Position numbers and translations under genes: made by a program | The notes under the pieces: generated by a model | What the model saw: only the letters and a program-made list of their open reading frames with translations | Told to the model about the DNA's origin: nothing | Databases searched by the model: none | Part shown: piece by piece, positions 57,292 to 64,000 of the stretch | Layout of the letters: every line of letters starts with the position of its first letter | Position numbering within the stretch: position 1 is the stretch's first letter | Assembly: GCF_016907235.1 (NCBI RefSeq) | Contig: NZ_JAFBBO010000001.1 | Coordinates: forward strand, 62,001-126,000 | DNA length: 64,000 bases | Direction of reading: 5' to 3' | From: Oerskovia jenensis | GTDB lineage: Bacteria > Actinomycetota > Actinomycetes > Actinomycetales > Cellulomonadaceae

Positions 57292-57738
57292 TCAGGACGA
57301 GGAGTCGCTCGCTCGCTGCGTGAACGTGCCCGCCGTCACGGCGGCGTAGGAGCGGCGCACGATCTCCTCCAGGACGTCGAGGTCGTTGGCCGACAGGTCC
57401 TTGAGGTACACGCACACGAGGCTTGCGGTGTGCGGGCCGAGGCGGTCCAGCAGATCCTGGTGCGCGGCCGTCCCGTCGGGCAGGTAGACCGTGGACGCGG
57501 CCTTGCGCGGCGAGAAGCCGGCCGCCCCCGCGTCGCCCTGGCGGCCGCTCGCGTACTCGTAGTGGTACTGGCCGAACCCGATGATCGACGGCCCCCACAT
57601 CACGGGCGGTTCCCCCGTGACCCGCTGCATGAGGGCGAGCAGCGTGTCCGCGTCACGACGGCGGACCGTGTGGGTGACGGTCGCGAGGAACGCGTCCACG
57701 TCGCCGTCGTGCGGGCGGGTCTTGTTGTCCGTGGCCAT
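57292..57738 (-). CDS. DUF1801 domain-containing protein
   Basis: 148-aa small cytosolic protein. The DUF1801 fold starts at VDAFLATVTHTVRRRDADTLLALMQRVTGEPPVMWGPSIIGFGQYHYEYASGRQG, with the conserved WGPSIIGFG and later STVYLPDGTAAHQDLLDRLG. The ATG at 57738 follows a GATACT sequence by 5 nt. It is convergent with acnA. Function is unknown; members resemble the frataxin-like YdhG fold. Confidence 0.85.
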   Translation of the reverse strand: MATDNKTRPHDGDVDAFLATVTHTVRRRDADTLLALMQRVTGEPPVMWGPSIIGFGQYHYEYASGRQGDAGAAGFSPRKAASTVYLPDGTAAHQDLLDRLGPHTASLVCVYLKDLSANDLDVLEEIVRRSYAAVTAGTFTQRASDSSS

Positions 57739-57785
57739 GTGCCAGTATCTCGCCGCTGGGCGCAGGTGGCACGCATGGCTCGTCG

Positions 57786-57845
57786 GCGAGATGCTGCTCG
57801 TTGTCGGGTCCCGTGTCCGATGACCGACAACGAGCAGCATCTCGC
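57786..57845. repeat. Perfect 22-bp inverted repeat, intergenic
   Basis: Arms 57786-57807 and 57824-57845 are perfect reverse complements, with a 16-nt spacer. It lies between the stop of the APH-like gene and the start of the DUF1801 gene (both on the minus strand), so it can serve as the APH-like gene's terminator. The length and perfection of the arms exceed ordinary terminators, so it might also be a small mobile or REP-like element. Confidence 0.85.
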
Positions 57846-57914
57846 GATGCGGCCCGGGGCCCGAGTCGCGACCGCATTCGCACGTGGACCCGGCCGCGGT
57901 ACGGGACGGGCGGC

Positions 57915-58823
57915 TCAGTCGTCCCCGAGCACCTGCGCGAGCGTCTGGGCGCCCAGCTCGGCGAACGACGGGTTGTCGTCGGAGTGGGCCGCGAACGCCG
58001 TGCCGAGGACCAGCGCCCACCCACGGGCCCGCTCCCACGTCGTGTCGTCCGTTCCGCACCGCGCGGTCACGGCGTCGCGGAACGCGCGGCGTCCCGCGGC
58101 GTCGAACGTGAGCCAGGCGGTCGCGAGATCGGTGGCAGGGTCGCCGCTCGTCATGTCGCCGAAGTCGACCACGGCCCCCAGCCGGTGGTCGCCGGGCGCG
58201 AGCACCAGGTTCGCCGGGTGCAGGTCGCCGTGCAGCCACAGCGCCGGCCCGTCCCACGGGGGAACCTCGACGAGGCGGGACCACAGGTCGAGGAGGGCGC
58301 CGTCGTCGGGCACGTGGCCCAGCAGGAGGCGCTCCCGGACCGACGCGTCGCGAGCGGCCAGGGGGACGCCGCGGAACGGGTTGAGGGGTGCCTCGGGCGG
58401 GGCGGGGACGTGCAGGGCTGCGAGGAAGGCGGCGAGGTCGGGGGCGAACGCGCGGCGAAGGGCCCGGTCCACCGCGAGGGCGCTCAGCCCGTCGAACCAC
58501 GGGACGACGCTCCAGGCCCAGGGGAAGGCGGGACCCGTGGAGCCGTCGGAGGGGAGCCCGACCCGCACCGGGGCCGGCACGGCGACGGTGAGGCGGGGCG
58601 CGAGCGTCGGAAGCCACTCCTGCTCGTGGCGCACCAGCTCGGCCGCGGTCTCGCGTCGCGGGACCCGCACGGCCAGGTCGTCGCCCAGGCGCAGCACGAC
58701 GTTGTCCCAGCCGTTCGCGACGACCTCGAGGGGCAGGTCTGCCAGGTCCGGGTGCTGAGCGGCGAGCAGGTTGCGCACGAGCTCGACGGTCACGTCGATG
58801 TCGGCGGAGGGCATGTCAGGCAC
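57915..58823 (-). CDS. Aminoglycoside phosphotransferase family kinase
   Basis: 302-aa kinase of the APH/choline-kinase fold. Brenner motif WLHGDLHPANLVL (catalytic Asp and Asn), then VVDFGDMTSGDPATDLATAW for the metal-binding Asp. The N-terminal ATP-binding part reads NVVLRLGDDLAVRVPRRETAAELVRHEQEWLP. Substrate could be an aminoglycoside, macrolide, homoserine or other small molecule, not predictable from sequence. The GTG start follows TAGGGT (58830-58835) by 6 nt. Confidence 0.85.
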   Translation of the reverse strand: MPDMPSADIDVTVELVRNLLAAQHPDLADLPLEVVANGWDNVVLRLGDDLAVRVPRRETAAELVRHEQEWLPTLAPRLTVAVPAPVRVGLPSDGSTGPAFPWAWSVVPWFDGLSALAVDRALRRAFAPDLAAFLAALHVPAPPEAPLNPFRGVPLAARDASVRERLLLGHVPDDGALLDLWSRLVEVPPWDGPALWLHGDLHPANLVLAPGDHRLGAVVDFGDMTSGDPATDLATAWLTFDAAGRRAFRDAVTARCGTDDTTWERARGWALVLGTAFAAHSDDNPSFAELGAQTLAQVLGDD

Positions 58824-58914
58824 GGTGGAACCCTACGGTGCGACGGCGTCGCACGCGTCCAGGTCCGGGACGCGCGCCACGCGGCGATGTGGCGGGGACG
58901 GGCCACGCCCACGA

Positions 58915-61094
<2,180 letters not shown>

Positions 61095-61237
61095 CTACGG
61101 AGGGATGCGAGAGTGGGAGGGTGGATCGGGTGCGCGCCGCGTGCAGACGTCGTGACCAGCGCTTTCCGGGCGCGAGCACCCTCCCTGACGGCCTAGAGTT
61201 GTCGGGCTAGTCGAATGGCGGGCGGAACGGAGCGGTT

Positions 61238-63139
61238 ATGACCCTGTTGAGCAGCATCACGTCCCCGGAGGACCTCCGGCGACTGACCCCCCAGCAGATG
61301 GAGACCCTCGCAGCGGAGATCCGCGAGTTCCTCGTCTCCGCCGTGTCCCGCACGGGCGGGCACCTCGGACCGAACCTCGGCGTGGTCGAGCTGACGCTCG
61401 CGATGCACCGGGTCTTCGACTCGCCCAAGGACTCGTTCGTGTTCGACACGGGCCACCAGTCGTACGTGCACAAGCTGCTCACGGGCCGCCAGGACTTCTC
61501 GGCGCTGCGCAAGCGCGACGGCATGTCGGGCTACCCGAGCCGCGCCGAGTCGCCGCACGACATCGTCGAGAACTCGCACGCGTCGACCGCGCTGAGCTGG
61601 GGCGACGGGATCGCCAAGGCCAACGTGGTGCGCGGTCTGCGCGACCGGCACGTCGTGTCGGTCATCGGCGACGGCGCCCTCACGGGCGGCATGGCCTGGG
61701 AAGCGCTCAACAACATCGCCGAGAGCCAGGACCGGCGCCTGGTGATCGTCGTCAACGACAACGGTCGCTCCTACTCGCCGACCATCGGCGGCATGGCGCA
61801 CCACCTGTCGACCCTGCGCACCACGCGCGGCTACGAGAACTTCCTCGACTGGGGCAAGCGCACGCTCTCGCGCTCGGGGGCTCCCGGCCGGTTCGCGTAC
61901 GAGTGGCTGCACGGGCTCAAGAAGGGCCTCAAGGACGTCGTCGCACCCCAGGGGATGTTCGAGGACCTGGGCATCAAGTATGTCGGCCCGGTCGACGGCC
62001 ACGACATCGAGGCGCTCGAGCACGCGTTCGTGCGGGCCCGCTCGTACGGGGCACCCGTGATCGTGCACGTCATCACCGAGAAGGGCCGCGGCTACACCCC
62101 GGCCGAGCAGGACGTCGCCGACCGCTTCCACGCGGTCGGGCAGATCCACCCCGAGACGGGGCTGCCCGTCGCGCCCTCGCGCTTCGGCTGGACGTCCGTC
62201 TTCGCCGACGAGATCGTGAAGATCGGCCGCCGCCGCCCCGACGTCGTCGCGATCACCGCGGCCATGCTGCACCCCGTGGGGCTCGCGCCGTTCGCCGAGG
62301 CGTTCCCCGAGCGCACGTTCGACGTCGGCATCGCCGAGCAGCACGCCGCGACCTCGGCCGCGGGCATGGCCTTCGCGGGCCTGCACCCCGTCGTCGCGGT
62401 CTATGCGACCTTCCTCAACCGTGCCTTCGACCAGGTCCTCATGGACGTGGCGCTGCACAAGGCGGGGGTCACGTTCGTGCTCGACCGGGCGGGCATCACG
62501 GGCGAGGACGGCGCGAGCCACAACGGCATGTGGGACATGGCGATGCTGCGCATCGTGCCTGGCCTGCACCTGGCCGCGCCGCGCGACGAGGCGACGCTGC
62601 GCGAGGCCCTGCGGCACGCGGTCGACATCGACGACGCGCCCTCGGTCGTCCGGTACCCCAAGGGTGCGGTCGTCGAGCCCATCCCCGCGATCGAGACGCT
62701 CGACGGCGTCGACGTCGTCGCACGCCACGACGCGGTGCCCGCGAAGAAGGGCAGGGCCGCGACCCCCCGCAAGGTGCTCCTGGTGGGTGTCGGTTCCATG
62801 ACGGGCACCGCGATGGCGGCCGGCGAGGCGCTCGCGGCCCACGGCGTGGACGTCACGGTCGCGTCCCCGACCTGGGTCCTGCCCATGCCGTCCGCCCTCG
62901 TGAAGCTCGCGGGCGAGCACGACCTCGTGGTCACGATCGAGGACGGCCTCGCCGACGGCGGCGTGGGCTCGCTCCTGGGGCAGCGGTCGGTCGAGGCCGG
63001 GGTCACCGTCCCGGTCGTCCCCCTCGGGCTGCCGACGGTCTTCCTCGACCACATGTCGATCGACCAGATCAAGACCACGCACCGCCTCACGGCGCAGGAC
63101 GTCACGCGCGACGCGCTCACGGCGCTCGCGCTGCTCTAA
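61238..63139 (+). CDS. dxs: 1-deoxy-D-xylulose-5-phosphate synthase
   Basis: Thiamine-diphosphate enzyme that joins pyruvate and glyceraldehyde 3-phosphate, the first step of the MEP isoprenoid pathway. 633 aa. TPP-binding motif [18 protein letters not shown]; catalytic His in [14 protein letters not shown] and [14 protein letters not shown]; transketolase pyrimidine-domain segment [21 protein letters not shown]. The ATG has GGAGCGG just upstream. A TAGAGT box lies about 38 nt before the start. Its product ultimately feeds the idsA-type enzyme near the other end of the window. Confidence 0.97.
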   Translation: MTLLSSITSPEDLRRLTPQQMETLAAEIREFLVSAVSRTGGHLGPNLGVVELTLAMHRVFDSPKDSFVFDTGHQSYVHKLLTGRQDFSALRKRDGMSGYPSRAESPHDIVENSHASTALSWGDGIAKANVVRGLRDRHVVSVIGDGALTGGMAWEALNNIAESQDRRLVIVVNDNGRSYSPTIGGMAHHLSTLRTTRGYENFLDWGKRTLSRSGAPGRFAYEWLHGLKKGLKDVVAPQGMFEDLGIKYVGPVDGHDIEALEHAFVRARSYGAPVIVHVITEKGRGYTPAEQDVADRFHAVGQIHPETGLPVAPSRFGWTSVFADEIVKIGRRRPDVVAITAAMLHPVGLAPFAEAFPERTFDVGIAEQHAATSAAGMAFAGLHPVVAVYATFLNRAFDQVLMDVALHKAGVTFVLDRAGITGEDGASHNGMWDMAMLRIVPGLHLAAPRDEATLREALRHAVDIDDAPSVVRYPKGAVVEPIPAIETLDGVDVVARHDAVPAKKGRAATPRKVLLVGVGSMTGTAMAAGEALAAHGVDVTVASPTWVLPMPSALVKLAGEHDLVVTIEDGLADGGVGSLLGQRSVEAGVTVPVVPLGLPTVFLDHMSIDQIKTTHRLTAQDVTRDALTALALL

Positions 63140-63168
63140 CGCCCAGCGGGCGGACCTTCGCCCGGACG

Positions 63169-63214
63169 ACACCACGAGGGGCGCGGACCGCACGGTCCGC
63201 GCCCCTCGTGGTGT
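63169..63214. terminator. Bidirectional terminator after dxs
   Basis: Perfect 22-bp stem (63169-63190 with 63193-63214) with a 2-nt nominal loop, 30 nt after the dxs stop and before the convergent ligase gene. Confidence 0.85.
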
Positions 63215-63302
63215 GTGCGGTGGACGGCGGGGCCCGACGGCGCCGCCCGGGCCGTCAGGGCGCCTCGCCCGGGTCTTCGTCGCCCGGGGCGCGATCGCCG
63301 AC

Positions 63303-64000
63303 TCAGGCGAGGGTCGCCTCGGCGGCGCGCTCGACCACGGCGCGCAGGTCCCCCGACCCGGCGAACCACGTCCGCTGACGTCCGGCACCGCCGCCGGTCG
63401 ACCACAGCCGTCCCAGCAGCTCGGTCACGGCGTCCAGGTCGCCCGCGTCGACGAGCGCCTCGCGCACGTGTGCGACGAGCTGCCCCACGACGTCGTGCGC
63501 GGTCGCGGGCTTCCAGGTGAGCGGCGAGACCAGGTCGCCCGAGATCCCGGAGCGCCCGGCCCGCCAGGACGCGGTGCGCAGGAGCTCGGGGTGCAGCATG
63601 GGCGCGGCGACGCCCGCGTCGGCCTCGCGTGCCGCGGTCTCGACGAGGCCGCGGGCCAGGGCCGCGAGCAGGGTCGCGGTGTCGGCGTCGAGGCACACGT
63701 CCGCGACGCGGATCTCGACGGTCGGGTAGGACGCCGAGAGCCGGGCGTCGAAGTAGATCATCGCGGTGTCGAGGATCGTGCCCGTGGCGACGAGCGCGTC
63801 GACCGTGGCGTGGTACGCCTCGGGCGTGCCGAACGAGGGGGCGGGGCCCGCCGTCGGCCACCGTGACCACACCTGGGACCGGAAGCTCGCGTACCCGCTG
63901 TCCTCGCCCTGCCAGTACGGCGAGTTGGCGCTCAGCGCGAGCAGCGGGGCGAGCCAGGGGCCGATGCGGTCGAGGACCGCGACCCCCTCGGCGTCCGAGG
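63303..64000 (-). CDS. Carboxylate-amine ligase, GCS2/YbdK type, N-terminus missing
   Basis: The open frame runs off the right edge of the window, leaving about 232 C-terminal residues. The segment IGPWLAPLLALSANSPYWQGEDSGYASFRSQVWSRWPTAGPAPSFG is the glutamate-cysteine-ligase type 2 signature, followed by the YFDARLSASYPTVEIRVADVC strand. Members ligate glutamate to cysteine or to other amines. In actinobacteria, which make mycothiol rather than glutathione, the physiological product is unclear. It converges with dxs. Confidence 0.88.
   Translation of the reverse strand, partial: SDAEGVAVLDRIGPWLAPLLALSANSPYWQGEDSGYASFRSQVWSRWPTAGPAPSFGTPEAYHATVDALVATGTILDTAMIYFDARLSASYPTVEIRVADVCLDADTATLLAALARGLVETAAREADAGVAAPMLHPELLRTASWRAGRSGISGDLVSPLTWKPATAHDVVGQLVAHVREALVDAGDLDAVTELLGRLWSTGGGAGRQRTWFAGSGDLRAVVERAAEATLA

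Overview
The window is a 64 kb piece of the chromosome of a high-GC Gram-positive bacterium (Actinomycetota), most likely order Micrococcales and close to Cellulomonadaceae or Promicromonosporaceae. This rests on sampled backbone lines near 75% GC, on actinobacteria-restricted families (SepH, DUF4193, DUF3093, DUF3710, DUF3159, DUF5998, the Rv2175c family, a PASTA kinase, GuaB1), on many GTG starts, and on many genes whose start lies 6-8 nt after a TANNNT -10 box, the layout of leaderless mRNAs. The genus is inference.

Layout. 1-5.8 kb: class-II DAHP synthase (cut by the window edge), PknL-type PASTA kinase, its Rv2175c-like DNA-binding partner and a prenyl diphosphate synthase, the same neighbourhood as aroG-pknL-Rv2175c-idsA2 in mycobacteria. 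5.9-11 kb: DUF4192 protein, universal stress protein, the principal sigma factor sigA, and about 0.95 kb of foreign-looking DNA between two copies of the sigA 3' end. 11.1-31.3 kb: parE and parC enclose a variable stretch holding a DUF4430/DUF6580 pair (possible cobalamin uptake), VOC and DHFR-like enzymes, a DEDDh exonuclease, lipoproteins, a protein with a cell-wall sorting signal at the wrong end, metH, a double GNAT acetyltransferase, a lysoplasmalogenase and a low-GC island. 31.4-38.5 kb: GNAT/acyl-CoA-synthetase fusion, DUF5998, an alkaline-phosphatase-superfamily enzyme, thymidine kinase and SepH. 38.6-49.1 kb: TRIC channel, inositol monophosphatase, DUF4193, DUF3093, dut, DUF3710, OB-fold protein, DUF3159, two TrkA proteins, APC permease and TrmA-like methyltransferase, an order shared with Rv2701c-Rv2689c of M. 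tuberculosis. 49.3-64 kb: GT2-GtrA, CorA, CtpE-like P-type ATPase, acnA, small enzymes, Nudix hydrolase, guaB1, dxs and a GCS2-type carboxylate-amine ligase (cut by the window edge).

The most unusual locus is the island at about 25.4-28.75 kb. It holds one 995-residue protein that joins an N-terminal helical-repeat region, an aminoglycoside-phosphotransferase-like kinase domain with its catalytic D/N/D triad, and a C-terminal KptA/Tpt1 RNA 2'-phosphotransferase domain with all four catalytic residues (R820, H821, R871, R935). I know of no described system of this architecture. A kinase joined to an NAD+-dependent 2'-phosphate-removing or ADP-ribosylating domain suggests RNA repair, RNA modification or intracellular conflict, but function is inference.

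Other notable points: the duplicated sigA 3' end, which looks like a pair of attachment sites; SigR-type motifs upstream of sigA; a perfect 18-bp palindrome over the acnA promoter; and two long perfect inverted repeats in intergenic DNA. No tRNA, rRNA, CRISPR array, intact transposase or integrase was seen. Gene-free stretches over 300 nt are 7599-8034 (sigA promoter region) and 10361-10740 (second sigA 3'-end copy and two terminators).
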